Shown: positions 50,612-60,664, numbered from the stretch's first letter. The stretch is DNA of 64,000 nucleotides from Skeletonema tropicum (GCA_037178625.1 CM074129.1:3038001-3102000); one strand, 5' to 3'. Made by a program: numbers and translations. The notes: a model not told the origin generated them from the letters alone.

Positions 50612-51769
50612 CTCTCGGAGCTGGTGTTGCTACATCATCTTGTGATGGCTTTGGATCTGGCAGAGGAGTCGGGGCTTCTGGGTCTACAAAAGTTGGCAGA
50701 GGAGGAGTAAAATTAGTAACGATAGAATCTTGAGGCGGCGTAGGTGCAGCGTCGTCCAGAGGTGCTTGTGCTTGCGCTTGCCGAAACTCGCTGCTGTATC
50801 CAAGTTCACCACTGGTTACACCAGCTTGATATGGTAGTGGACGATAGTAATCCTTCGGTGCTGCAGGAGTTGATGGAGGCGCCGGTGGGAAAGGTCTACT
50901 GTCTTGTTCTTCTACAACGAACGCATCTACGATTGATGATGCCGAGGAAATGTTACTGTCCAAGTCTTTATCACCGCTATTGTGTCGCATTTCTACCATG
51001 CCTATCAAAGTCATCGATAGGCTTATCTTTCACGTTTTCTTCCTGCTTTGTTTGCTTCGTTCTTGTCAGTTGGGTAGGAGAGGTGTAGCTGGCGTGGAAT
51101 CCCCCGTAGACAGCCTTGATTGTGCCAAGGCAGTGGCTTCTTCAGAAGACTCGACATTGCGTTGAGTTTCTGCACTATTGTTTGCCTTTCCAGGCTGTTT
51201 ACCAGTATCATACTCAACTGATAAAGGAGAGGAGCCCCCCTCCTCATTGGCCACATCAAAACTGCTTGAAGCAATGTTATATTGATTCACTGCAGCTGCA
51301 TCTCTCCAAAATTTCGGTTGCAGAGCATCTGCTGCAGATTTCAAAGGGGGCGTAGGGTGAGCTGCGTAACTTCTTCTTCATTGTTGGAGATGAACACATC
51401 CGCTTAGAGGGTGGATTTGCATTTAACGATCCAAGGGAATATTCTAAATCTACATGTTCAATCGAGGAGGATAGACGTTTTGGAGCCCCCCGAGACGCTT
51501 GAGGAAGAGGAGGCGTAGGTGGAGTTGGACAATCTTCTTTTAATGCATCCTTTTGGACTGAAGCTTTCGAATCCACATCTACATCCAGTAGACTCCGTTT
51601 GGGCGCAGCAGAAGTGAGTCCTGATGAAGTGAACACAGGATGGATCAAAATTATTATCTGTAGGAGAAACCTCATCCCTTGGCGTAGATATATCATCTTC
51701 GTTTTCAATGCCACTGGGTAGTTTCCCCTGTTTCTCTACAGGCTCTGGCAACTTTGTGACCTTGTTCAT
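50526..51769 (-). pseudogene. Frame-broken proline-rich disordered locus upstream of the MAP kinase
   Basis: Low-stop, protein-like frames chain along the minus strand, but each runs into the next by a +1 step. The first starts at 51769 (MNKVTKLPEPVEKQGKLPSG). The second is coherent from about 51655 (TSSGLTSAAPKRSLLDVDV, CPTPPTPPLPQASRGAPKR). The third runs from about 51355 (KSAADALQPKFWRDAAA to the stop at 51066). After two stops the same frame resumes at 51014 (MTLIGMVEMRHNSG) and is Pro/Ala-rich to about 50640, where it meets the kinase frame. Composition is consistently Pro/Ser/Asp/Lys-rich, as in disordered tails. It could be a decayed gene, an N-terminal extension of the kinase broken by insertions, or a gene with introns I cannot place. 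No known domain. Confidence 0.35.
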
Positions 51770-52385
51770 TATGAGTATCTTTGATCGTGTACGTTGAGTC
51801 TTAAGTCAGGTATGTTCGTCAATGGAAATCTCTTGACTGTAGAATTGACAGACAGAGCTGCCGCACACACACCCTAGTTTCTGCGTTATCGCGACGTTTC
51901 CGAAATAATAATTACCATGCGCATTGAGATAGATACGATCCACTTTATCAAAAGCGCGGCGAGTTGATGTAAAAGAAGGATGTCTATCTTGTGTCATCAA
52001 TTCTTAACTAAATTTTTGCAATAAATACACCCGAATTAAATTATCAGCTTCAGATATCATAGCCGCTACTTCGAAGTGACCATTACGATTCAGCCTTCAC
52101 GTAATTGAACTATGTTCGCCTTGGCATTGTCTATGCATTGGCATCAATTGCAATGCACCAATAAGCTTCACAAAGGATGCCCGTGATGTCATGCATGACG
52201 CACAAGCAAGATCTTTTTCCTGATCCTACTTCTGGTCTGTAGAAATCTAATGTAGGAATTAGTATTAAAGCTTGTGCCACGAATCTTTTGCAGATCGGGA
52301 TCGGCCTTGTCACTGCATGCACATCATTTCTTCCAATTCGCATCCGTTCATTGCTGTATGCTATATCGACCATACTTAGGAGGAG
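51770..52385. other. Intergenic, no feature seen
   Basis: Divergent region between the frame-broken locus and the DJ-1 gene. Short random frames only; no recognisable promoter motif or RNA. Confidence 0.45.
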
Positions 52386-53078
52386 ATGAAGATCATAACG
52401 ACCGGAATACTCCTCAGCAGCCGATTCATCTGCTCTTCTGCCTTTGCTGCTAGCCGTACTTCTTCTTCTTCTTCGCTACGACCCAAGCTTTTTTCATCAA
52501 CATCATCCACAACATTAGATATGTCGAAGAGAGTTCTCGTTCCCATCGCTGACGATTCGGAAGAGATTGAAACCTCGTGCATCCAGGATACACTTGTCCG
52601 CTTCGGTGCCGAGGTAGTTGTTGCATCAGTCAAGCCGGGAGGGGAGCTGGTTTGCAAGATGAGTCGGGGTCTAAAGGTCATGGCTGACGTTTCCATCGAT
52701 GAAGCAGTTACTCAATCTTGGGATTTGGTGGCTTTGCCGGGGGGTATGCCTGGTGCAGAACACCTCAGAGATTGCGAACCCCTCATTTCACTTCTTGAGA
52801 AACAAAAGGCTGATGGCAAGCTATATGCGGCAATGTGTGCTGCACCAGCCGTTGTTCTTGCTAGCAAGGGGTTGGTCGGAGAAGGGGCAACGTGCTACCC
52901 TGCGCCTGGACTTAGAGAAAAGATGTCATCTCCTGCAGATGAAGAAGTTGTTGTGCAAGGAAATGTTGTGACATCGCAAGGACCTGGGACCGCACTCAAG
53001 TTTGCTATTAAAATGGGAGAGCTATTATATGGTGCAGATAAGGCAAAGCAAATTGCAGACGAAATGCTTGTTTCTTAA
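52386..53078 (+). CDS. DJ-1/PfpI family protein, probably plastid-targeted
   Basis: 230 residues. DJ-1 proteins act as redox-sensitive chaperones, with reported glyoxalase-type and deglycase-type activities against reactive dicarbonyls. The nucleophile elbow is KLYAAMCAAPAVVLA with Cys151. The paired Glu of the family is Glu62 in DDSEEIETSC. LVALPGGMPGAEHLRD, GEGATCYPAPG and VVVQGNVVTSQGPGTALKFA complete the signature. A 46-residue extension precedes the conserved MSKRVLVPIADD. It begins with a signal-like segment ending SSAFAAS, an AF plastid motif, then a Ser/Arg-rich transit region. Length after processing fits the 185-residue family norm. Intronless. Together with glyoxalase II it is the second carbonyl-defence gene in the window. 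Confidence 0.92.
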   Translation: MKIITTGILLSSRFICSSAFAASRTSSSSSLRPKLFSSTSSTTLDMSKRVLVPIADDSEEIETSCIQDTLVRFGAEVVVASVKPGGELVCKMSRGLKVMADVSIDEAVTQSWDLVALPGGMPGAEHLRDCEPLISLLEKQKADGKLYAAMCAAPAVVLASKGLVGEGATCYPAPGLREKMSSPADEEVVVQGNVVTSQGPGTALKFAIKMGELLYGADKAKQIADEMLVS

Positions 53079-53275
53079 ATGTAATTGAAGATAATTATTA
53101 GCTACACTCATACAACGATTGTTCGACTAATTGTGCACTAATTTTATATTTGGCAGAATACTATTCACATTCAATAAATATATACAATGCAAGGAGTCTC
53201 CACTATTTATGTACAGTGTTGCCAGTGGTATACTCAATGATAGCCTGTATAGTCCCTATTCCTCGCTCAGTTCCA

Positions 53276-54973
53276 TTAAGCGGCAATGCGTAAGTGATTT
53301 ACATAAAGCGAAGACGGTGACGATCTGCGTGACTCTACCCTGACTTTCTTCGTGGGGGTAGCAGTGATAACTTTTGATACTTCCTCTCCGCTTAAATCGG
53401 AGATATTTCTTGTCTTGGAAGATGGAAATTGTACTTCACTTCGAGAACGACAGCGATGTCGGTTCCTCTTCTTTTTTTGCTGTCCATGCCCGTTAGCTAT
53501 CGGCATAAGTTTGCTGCAGACATCAGTAAGCGTTGAGGTCACTGATGAGTCAGCAAAGTCCTTGACAGTGGGAGAATTACTTGGTGGAAACACTTGACTG
53601 GGTACCCTCAGAAAAGCTTCTGACTCGGTAGCTGTTAGAGGAGATCTATTGGTAGTAGGTAGCGATATCGAAAGTTTCGACGACATATCAATAGTAGTCA
53701 TCTTGATGTCTTCGTCACTAGCAGAATGATTAAGGATCCATTCGTGCTTGAGCGCTGCGGAGGCACTTATCCTCTTATTAGCGTCGGGGTGCATCATACT
53801 CGTTATTAATTCTTGAGCAGATGAAGATATGTTCATTTGAGGTGGAAATAGCTTGGTTCTTGATAATGATTGGCTTGAGGGAGCACTTTGTTCGGAATCA
53901 GATGTGCTAGAATCTTCATCCGAGAAATCAGAATCGGTATCAAAACTGAAGGTCGATGTTGACGGAGGAGCTCCAACAAGCATGACATACAGAGTAACAC
54001 CCAGGGAGTAAATATCCACGGGAGTGTCGTATCCAAGCCCCATATATACTTCTGGGGCAGCATAGTAATCTGATCCAACACGGCTGTATGCTCGACTGCG
54101 TCTTATCACAGGATCTTCAGTGGTGGTGTCTTCCTCCCCGTCAAGCATTCTGGCTAGCCCGAAGTCAGTCAATTTGACTTGCAGCTGGCCGCTGCCGTCA
54201 TCTTCATTGACCAATAAAATGTTTTCAGGCTTGATGTCGCGATGCACAAGGTGTCGTTGATGCAAGATGTCCAAAACTGATAACAGTGTCTTGGCCACTG
54301 AAGCTGTTTCAGCCTCACTAAAGATACCCTGCAATGTCAGACCCTTTTCAATCTGCCTCTGCCTTCTTCGCTTGATACAGTCGAATAAGTCACCACCGTG
54401 ACAATATTCTAAAACTAGATGTACTTCTTGGTTAGTTTCATACACATCAAGTAACTGGGCGACATCGGGGCAAATGCCACTAATCCCCATGAGGACATCC
54501 ACTTCTTCTAACCTTGGGCTTCGTCTACTTTGCTGCTGGAGAAGCTCATCTGCCCCATCGCGTGGAGATGACATGCTCCTTCGTGCATCTGCCTGCCATC
54601 TATTCGTTTTACTCCAAAGTCTTAGGGCAGCATGCTTGGCAATGGTCTTGACAGCGACGGGAAGATTATCCGACCGCCGATAGGCCAATTGGACAGTTGA
54701 AGATGCCCCATGACCCAGAGTTCGGCAAAGAGATGGATCTAATAGATCATACTTGGCAAGGATATGATGCTCTGGATCGGCATCTGTAAGGCGGACTGTA
54801 TTTTCAGGCCGGCGGTAGGCAGATAGAGATAGCTTGGGGGGGCTGTTCGTGACACATGATGCTGGTAACGGCGATGTAGCAGTTACGGAAGAATTTGATC
54901 GAGATGAAGATGAAGCAGCAGAGATGCTGCTTAGTGGAGTGGCCGATGATATCTCGGATGATGATATTGACAT
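53276..54973 (-). CDS. Serine/threonine protein kinase, CAMK-like
   Basis: 565 residues in one exon. The kinase domain runs from about 75 to 415: Gly-rich loop LGHGASSTVQLAYRR, VAVKTIAKHAA, VHLVLEYCHGGDLFDCI, HRDIKPENILL, LTDFGLARM, AAPEVYMGLGYDTPVDIYSL and a closing LITSMMHPDANKRISASAAL, then HEWIL. The hinge and HxWI ending are typical of the CAMK/CDPK group, but no calmodulin site or EF hand is evident. Two insertions stand out: a Thr/Glu-rich one in the activation segment (EDTTTEDPVIRRSRAY) and an Asp/Ser-rich one of about 35 residues in the C lobe. The N-terminal 70 residues and the C-terminal 145 are Ser-rich, with a basic cluster (QQKKKRNRHRCRSR). Target unknown. Confidence 0.87.
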   Translation of the reverse strand: MSISSSEISSATPLSSISAASSSSRSNSSVTATSPLPASCVTNSPPKLSLSAYRRPENTVRLTDADPEHHILAKYDLLDPSLCRTLGHGASSTVQLAYRRSDNLPVAVKTIAKHAALRLWSKTNRWQADARRSMSSPRDGADELLQQQSRRSPRLEEVDVLMGISGICPDVAQLLDVYETNQEVHLVLEYCHGGDLFDCIKRRRQRQIEKGLTLQGIFSEAETASVAKTLLSVLDILHQRHLVHRDIKPENILLVNEDDGSGQLQVKLTDFGLARMLDGEEDTTTEDPVIRRSRAYSRVGSDYYAAPEVYMGLGYDTPVDIYSLGVTLYVMLVGAPPSTSTFSFDTDSDFSDEDSSTSDSEQSAPSSQSLSRTKLFPPQMNISSSAQELITSMMHPDANKRISASAALKHEWILNHSASDEDIKMTTIDMSSKLSISLPTTNRSPLTATESEAFLRVPSQVFPPSNSPTVKDFADSSVTSTLTDVCSKLMPIANGHGQQKKKRNRHRCRSRSEVQFPSSKTRNISDLSGEEVSKVITATPTKKVRVESRRSSPSSLYVNHLRIAA

Positions 54974-56293
54974 TTAAGTTCGGCTGAAATAATAGTGATG
55001 GGTCTGCCAAATGAATGGTAGATTGGTAGATTGAGCGGTAGCTTTGTTCTGCAGAAGGTGTCACACAATGACACCTAGTTAAATTAGGTAAAATTCTTCG
55101 ATGACCGATAATTAAAAGATGCTATCAGGGGCAACAGTGGCAAGGTCATCTCTTTCACTCAACGGATTGCTGTGGGTTCTACTTTATGATGGGCGCAATG
55201 GCTTCGATCCTTCAAGATGGATCTTTTGTGCGTACTTTGGCGTTGTGAACATACCATTTTGATGTGGTTGGATCTAAAGGAACATCAAGCTGCCTTGACA
55301 CCACGTCGATTGAAAAGAACGCCAATATTGAAAGAAATTCGTGCTAGAATGTTCTGTTCTGCTCCGTCACTTCGGCGGCGTCACTTACTTCTTTGCCGTC
55401 CTACTTATTACTATATCTATGTCGTAGATACTTATAACGTCGTACCCCCCATCATATGTACCTCGATTTTCGACCCTACAAAATGAATACCCTCATTGAG
55501 TGCCAGTTTGATTGGGTTCTATTTCAACTTTTTTTTAATAGTACGAAATCTTTACGTATCCCTTTTGAATGGGAATGAATCTAAATGAATGAGAAAGCAT
55601 ATATCCGGGAATGAAGCTTTGAGCCACGTCATTATCTTTCTCATCCCCTCGGACGTAACGAAATGTCTTTGTGGAATTTTGAGGAATGAACCAGCTGGAG
55701 GAGGACGAGGTGTTCAACAAGCAAGACAAAAATGGTGCAACGTGTCTGCGGCAGAAAGAATGATAGCAAGCCAGGCAGGGGGCAGGGGCATAAAAGACCA
55801 TGGATTTCTAGTTATTCTCTGCTAGAGATGTCCTTTATTACTTCAATAGCAAAGAGAGCAGTATGTACCTTACTCGCATTCCATACGTCTCCTCTCTGCT
55901 TCTGGTTCTCGCTCGTGCGTATTCTAAACCAAGGCCAAGGATCCTGAAATTGTCTCCATATCTCTTGCTGTCTCTACTTCATTAGTACTTATAGTGATTC
56001 TTGCTAGTGTCATTCTCAATCCTTGAATAAATTCGATATCTTGAAAGTTTCCCTATGAAGTTTCCCTATGAAGTTCTAATTCTAATGATCTCAAATAGAC
56101 TTTTTGCTTCCATGAAGAGGGCATTATTTTTGCTCAATGACCCTTGGAAACACATGTTCCATAGTTCTTCCAAATAGCTGCTATTTAGTGCAGAGACTTC
56201 ATGCACCCATGGCAGTTGCCTATTTTGAGATTCTCATAACCAATTCTCTATCTCGTGTTTCTTCCGTAACTCATTGCAACTCGAAATCTTTAT
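54974..56293. other. Intergenic region with a short tandem repeat
   Basis: Gene-poor stretch of 1.3 kb between the kinase 5' end and the next minus-strand gene. Frames at 55217-55486, 55535-55801 and 55589-55825 are mutually overlapping and random in composition. A 15-bp unit (AGTTTCCCTATGAAG) occurs twice in tandem at about 56046-56075. No RNA gene seen. Confidence 0.45.
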
Positions 56294-56935
56294 TTATGAT
56301 TGCCTTCCAAAGAAAGTATCCTCATCTATCCACTGATCTTTATAATATATATCAGGTCGCACTGGAATACGTAACCCTTCAGCTCTCTTGTTGTTACTTC
56401 TCACAAATATGACATATTCGTCTAGACTCTTCAAACCAAGAGTACTGGCCAAGTTTTTTGTATCATTATAGCTTCTCATTAAACCAAGCCATTCATCCCA
56501 ATCAACCCATTCAGGAGCGTACATTTCATCCGGATAGCTAGGGACATATTGACCAAGCTGCCCACTTGATACAGCATCGTCCCAGTCACTTTTTGATCGG
56601 TGCCCAAAGCTAATTACTCTCGCTCTAACTCTCTCATACGGATTGAGCTTTCGGTATCTCTTTGTCCATGCTAGAGATCTATTTCGATAAGGTTTGATAT
56701 CAACGTCGTCATCTTCGTCGTCGTCGTCGTCATCATTTTTGCCGACATTGGCATCATCACCCGTTCCCGGTAAGATAACATCATAATATTTGTAAGGTGA
56801 ATGCCGACAAAACATCTTCGCCCGATCACGATCAAGCGCAACAAACGCCCTACCAAAAAATGACAGCAGCGGGAAACTAAACACTAGATGAGTCAACCAT
56901 CTCCTCCTCGACTGCATCATGACAGCTGTTATCAT
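56294..56935 (-). CDS. Protein with algal integrase-repeat-like motif, signal anchor
   Basis: 213 residues. A basic N-terminus and hydrophobic segment (about 14-33, LTHLVFSFPLLSFFGRAFVA) form a signal or anchor. An acidic Asp-run (about 67-77) follows, then a basic linker (AWTKRYRKLNPYERVRAR). The C-terminal 75 residues contain WVDWDEWLGLMRSY, TLGLKSLDEYVIFVRSNN, IPVRPDIYYKDQWIDEDTFF and G. This W-x-x-W-x-x-(W/F)LG...LGLKS...P.P...Y...W pattern is one I associate with a repeat common in algal and oomycete proteins, sometimes labelled integrase repeat. Function unknown. The Asp-run is encoded by GTC-type triplet repeats on the plus strand. Confidence 0.62.
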   Translation of the reverse strand: MITAVMMQSRRRWLTHLVFSFPLLSFFGRAFVALDRDRAKMFCRHSPYKYYDVILPGTGDDANVGKNDDDDDDEDDDVDIKPYRNRSLAWTKRYRKLNPYERVRARVISFGHRSKSDWDDAVSSGQLGQYVPSYPDEMYAPEWVDWDEWLGLMRSYNDTKNLASTLGLKSLDEYVIFVRSNNKRAEGLRIPVRPDIYYKDQWIDEDTFFGRQS

Positions 56936-57117
56936 CTACTCTCACCTCTCACCACAGGAGCAGGAAGAGCAAGGAAGAGGCAATACTCCTTTCAGTATCA
57001 GAGGATCAATGAAGTGTGAAGTGCTGAGCGTGCAAGTGCGTGCATAATATGAAGGTTCCCGCAAAAAATGGCAAACATACCGATTGACCCATCTCACAAA
57101 TCTTCGATCTTTTACAA

Positions 57118-57346
57118 CACAATGGTCCGAAATTCCCGTTCCGCATCTACCCAATAGATGTCTTGACAGAATAAAATGGTAAAGCGAACTCTGTTGTTGT
57201 CGCAACCAGAGCTTGTGCCGCTCAAATTTCTCTACCACAATGGTCCGAAACGTCCCCATCTACCCATCCTGCATGCATTGATGTCGTGACACAAAATAAA
57301 ATGGTAAAGCGAACTCTGTTTTGTCGCAACCAGAGCTTGTCGCCGC
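57118..57346. repeat. Tandem direct repeat of about 105-110 bp, two units
   Basis: Two imperfect units, about 57118-57222 and 57236-57346, offset by 118 bp. Both begin CACAATGGTCCGAAA and share TGGTAAAGCGAACTCTGTT and TCGCAACCAGAGCTTGT, with the best conservation in the second half. They lie in the divergent region between the gene starting at 56935 and the one starting at 57457. Could be a local duplication of promoter sequence. Confidence 0.75.
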
Positions 57347-57456
57347 AGTGACGAGGCCAGCTTGCCTCATTTAAAGCAGTACAGAAACGCATCGAAGATC
57401 TCGCAACCACATTACTTATATCAATATCATTGAAACAATAGCAAAGCAACAGAATA

Positions 57457-58530
57457 ATGAGTTCCAACCAACACCTCTGGTCTCCTGAAGACATTCAAAT
57501 CGGCAAACTGCTCGTGGCGGTAGCTGATATGCAGTTCTTTGTTCATGAGAACTGGACATCAGCTTCTAATCGACACAGCCAGATGCCTGCGTCTTCGCAA
57601 CATTATACTCGTCAACAAACGAGGCATAGTTCCATGCTTGCCGTTCACGCACGACCTTTGCCAGAAGATAATGAAGACGATCCCAATGTGAGCATCTTGA
57701 TCCGCCGCAAAAGGTTGTCTCGTGCCTGGGAAATGATGCAAGCATGCGACCCGCAACTATGGGTAGATGTATGCAGCATCTACGCCATGATCAAGGCTGT
57801 GGAACAAGACGAGAAGAAGTTTGAAGGGGTCGAGTACGTGCTACGAGAAGTTGCCGAAGCCAAGATGCTTATGAGAAACGCGGAAATCCTTGAAGCAGTT
57901 GAAACAATTGAGACTTACCGTCAAGAAGAATGGTCTAATGAAGCGTCATCTTTGTGCATCCGGCGTGGCAGCATGGTTGTTGTACATGATGAGCATCATG
58001 AAGTCGAAACTGCCACCGAGAACAAGATGCGCCATGTGGAGCATGCAGGCGCATGGCAAACGATGAAGAGCTGCAGCGAAGATGAATGGACTGCAGCTTG
58101 TCACTGCCACGAAGAGTACAAGAAGCACATGATTGCAGAACAACTCAAGGCAGCTGTAAGGGTAATTCAAGACTGCAATGAAAGTAAAGCCAGTGAAGTA
58201 CTTCAGAGTCACTTGCTTCCATCTTCTGTGAGGCATGCGTCAACTTTGGTGACTGGTATAGATGATTGTGCAACAGATGAAGAATACAAGGCGCACAAGG
58301 AAAGATTGATCGAGGCTTGGCAGACAATGAGACGAGCCAAACCTCAGGACTGGAGCAATGCATGCAAGTCGTGTGAGGAAGATTTACAGAAGAGAGGAAC
58401 AGGAGCTCCCAAAGGAAACTTGTGGCATGGCATTCGGGATCCAGTAAGGAAGTGTGAGTGGAACGGCAGCTTAGTTTCCATTGACATAGGGGGCATTCTA
58501 CATCTCGAGAGCTGCAGTTTAGTACACTAA
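57457..58530 (+). CDS. Protein with four internal AW-x-M...W-x-x-AC repeats, unrecognised
   Basis: 357 residues, intronless. I do not recognise a family, but the protein contains four related helical units of about 25-28 residues. They lie near 86-109 (RLSRAWEMMQACDPQLWVDV), 142-168 (AEILEAVETIETYRQEEWSN), 195-222 (EHAGAWQTMKSCSEDEWTAA) and 283-310 (RLIEAWQTMRRAKPQDWSNA). The consensus is (R/E)-x-x-x-AW-x-x-M-x-x-x-x-x-x-x-W-x-x-(A)C-x-x-C/Y. Units three and four are the most alike. The rest is charged and helical, with many His and Cys. No signal peptide or membrane segment, so probably cytosolic or nuclear. The repeat pattern could bind a partner or metal; I cannot say which. Confidence 0.65.
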   Translation: MSSNQHLWSPEDIQIGKLLVAVADMQFFVHENWTSASNRHSQMPASSQHYTRQQTRHSSMLAVHARPLPEDNEDDPNVSILIRRKRLSRAWEMMQACDPQLWVDVCSIYAMIKAVEQDEKKFEGVEYVLREVAEAKMLMRNAEILEAVETIETYRQEEWSNEASSLCIRRGSMVVVHDEHHEVETATENKMRHVEHAGAWQTMKSCSEDEWTAACHCHEEYKKHMIAEQLKAAVRVIQDCNESKASEVLQSHLLPSSVRHASTLVTGIDDCATDEEYKAHKERLIEAWQTMRRAKPQDWSNACKSCEEDLQKRGTGAPKGNLWHGIRDPVRKCEWNGSLVSIDIGGILHLESCSLVH

Positions 58531-58869
58531 TATTTTCAGTAATAGGATTAATTGTAGTACTTCTACTCTAGAGAGAAGTAGACACCTACCACATACTTAC
58601 TTACCTTGAGGTAGAGCTTGCATGGCTTGAAGCGCGAAGCAATCAACTCAAGTTTCGGGCTAGAACTCTTTTCATCTTTCCCCCCTTTTATTTGGCCAGA
58701 GAGAAGAAGCAAGGAAAAGAAAAAAGGAGGAGACCAACGTCATTGAAGTAAAATTTGTTAGATCGGCGTGGAAAGCAATGAAGGAATTGGTATATTTGCA
58801 CATCGTGGACCCGTCCTCCATGAGCATCTTTTGTGCACTATCCGTCCTCTACACCACTAACAAGCAACA
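58531..58869. other. Intergenic, no feature seen
   Basis: Spacer between two plus-strand genes, with a purine-rich stretch near 58695-58730. No recognisable element. Confidence 0.45.
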
Positions 58870-59662
58870 ATGAGAGTCCTTCTACTTGCCCTTTCCGCTT
58901 CATCTGTTGCGGCTTTTGCCCCCAGCGCTAGCGTCAGACGTACGTTCATCTCTTGTGGATTATTTTCGGTAGTAAACGTCGGTGATGCAAAGATCTTTTC
59001 GGGTTCGTTGGTTGGTTGGTTGGAAGCCATTTGGGCTGGTGTTTTATACCGTCGGCACGGAAATACCGTGCGAATCCACCACGACAATATTTACTTGCTT
59101 GATAAATGTTGGTGTTGAAGATATGAGGAGAAAAGGCGATGGGTCCGAAATCGAGGCAGTTTCAAAAATGGTTTCTTCATGACTTGAACTCACCACTTAT
59201 TCTGTTCTTGTTTTCATTACAGAATCCACCTCCCTCAATGTGGACCTTGACTATGGTATGAAGAACACATACGTTCCTGCTTCTGCTGGTGATGGTGGAC
59301 AGGGTCAATTCGGTGCTCAGTCCCCAAATGACTGGCGAGTACCTGGAACCTCCCCTGTTGGTGAGGCCTCATACTCTGGTGCCTCTGATGGTGGAGAAGA
59401 GCCTTGGTTCTCTGAGGCCGTTTCCACTGTCAGTCTTGACTTGGAGAAGGCAGATGAGACCCTTAAGGCTTTCACCAAGGATGCTGCCGCATTCAAGATT
59501 GAGGAATTTGCTGCCGCCAACCCATATGAATTCACCACCTCTGAGGCCGCCATGGAGGAACTTGTTGGAAAGCTCGGATACTCAAAATTCCTTGAGTGCA
59601 ACACCAAGCAACTTATGAAGACATGGAAAGTTCTTCACCCTGATCCAGCAAAGGAAGAATAA
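58870..59662 (+). CDS. Plastid-targeted protein of 169 aa, unrecognised
   Basis: Exons 58870-58939 and 59223-59662, joined across a 283-nt GTACGT...TACAG intron, encode 169 residues in an unbroken frame. The first exon is almost exactly the targeting sequence: MRVLLLALSASSVAAFAPSA with the textbook AFAP plastid motif. The mature part starts STSLNVDLDYGMKNTY, is Gly/Ser-rich (residues 45-80) and then helical: EKADETLKAFTKDAAAFKIE, EFTTSEAAMEELVGKLGYSK and LMKTWKVLHPDPAKEE. I do not recognise the family. The small size, plastid motif and simple composition suggest a photosynthesis-related or stromal/lumenal accessory protein, but that is inference. Confidence 0.75.
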
Positions 59663-60010
59663 ACAAACTTCCATCCGTAACTAGAAGCTAGCCTTGGAGT
59701 TGAGGTGATATGCGCCAAGACGCACTAAGCATGTCGGGTGCAAGTTTTCGTACAGGCCTGGGTTCAATAAAATACTGTTCGAACCAGTTCAGCATCTACT
59801 TTTAGAAAGTAACATGTCAAGAGATAGAAATTTGATGTAAGTGCTACAGTTCCATCACGTTTCTGTCTCTTCAGAGGAACTACATTTCTCTTAACATTTT
59901 AGATATTCATTTGTTTGGGGGAGAAGAGCATATTTTATTTGTACCATACTACTCGTATTTAATTACGTCTTCTCTCTATCTGACAAGTGGCCAAGCATCA
60001 CCCATCCGAT
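59663..60010. other. Intergenic, no feature seen
   Basis: Convergent 3' flanks of the plastid protein and the thioredoxin-like [2Fe-2S] gene. No recognisable element. Confidence 0.5.
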
Positions 60011-60664
60011 TTACTCTGAGCCAAATAATTTGTCTGTAGCCTTCTTTGCGAGGTAAGACCCCATTTTTAGCCAGGGATTCTCCACCTCAACAGAGGCAGC
60101 CTCTTGTCGCATCCTCTCTCTCACATCAACCAGCTCTTTTGCGGCTGGCTTCTTTGTGGTTGCAATTGGTTTCGACGTTGCATCAGATGCTAATGCCGAA
60201 GAAGTAGCTTCAACAGAATCACTACTTAGTGCACTACCATCTGTCGACAATCGCGCCTTGGCCGATAATCCCAATTCAGAATAAGTCGACTCTAATCCAT
60301 CTGTCATGATAGAATCTCCATTCTCATAATCAATAGCTATCATTGTGCCCATTCCACAGGCACCTAGGCATCCAACTTCATCTATTGGAAACTTCAAGTC
60401 TAACTGCCGCAATTCTTGTATGGCCGCATCAGATGCTCCTCCAGTGTACTCAAACTCCTCTCCTTGACATTGACACAATTCTCCAGCGCATACGGATATA
60501 CGTGTCACTGGAACTTTGGTGTTTACTACAACCTCTTCTGACGATGTGGACGTTACTGTTGAATGAATTTGAGTTGGAGTTCTCAGCTGTTTCGAAGTAG
60601 GAGAGAAACTAAAACTGGCCACAACTTGTGCAGATGCGAGTAATCCCAAACCGAGCTTCGTCAT
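60011..60664 (-). CDS. Thioredoxin-like [2Fe-2S] ferredoxin domain protein, plastid-targeted
   Basis: 217 residues. Signal-like start MTKLGLGLLASAQVVASFSF with an SF-type plastid motif, then a transit stretch. The central domain (about 53-130) is a thioredoxin-like [2Fe-2S] ferredoxin. Its four cluster ligands appear as two pairs: RISVCAGELCQCQG (C-x4-C) and DEVGCLGACGMGTMIAI (C-x3-C). In cyanobacteria and plastids such domains occur in bidirectional-hydrogenase-type and DUF1636-like electron carriers and in NuoE; this one stands alone. A Ser/Ala-rich linker and a basic C-terminal helix (KPAAKELVDVRERMRQEA, then NPWLKMGSYLAKKATDKLFG) follow. Electron carrier or sensor in the plastid is the likely role; partner unknown. 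Confidence 0.8.
   Translation of the reverse strand: MTKLGLGLLASAQVVASFSFSPTSKQLRTPTQIHSTVTSTSSEEVVVNTKVPVTRISVCAGELCQCQGEEFEYTGGASDAAIQELRQLDLKFPIDEVGCLGACGMGTMIAIDYENGDSIMTDGLESTYSELGLSAKARLSTDGSALSSDSVEATSSALASDATSKPIATTKKPAAKELVDVRERMRQEAASVEVENPWLKMGSYLAKKATDKLFGSE

Noticed and set aside
55217..55947. Four mutually overlapping frames downstream of the CAMK-like gene
   Set aside because: Random-looking composition, no continuity and no splice signals linking them into a gene.
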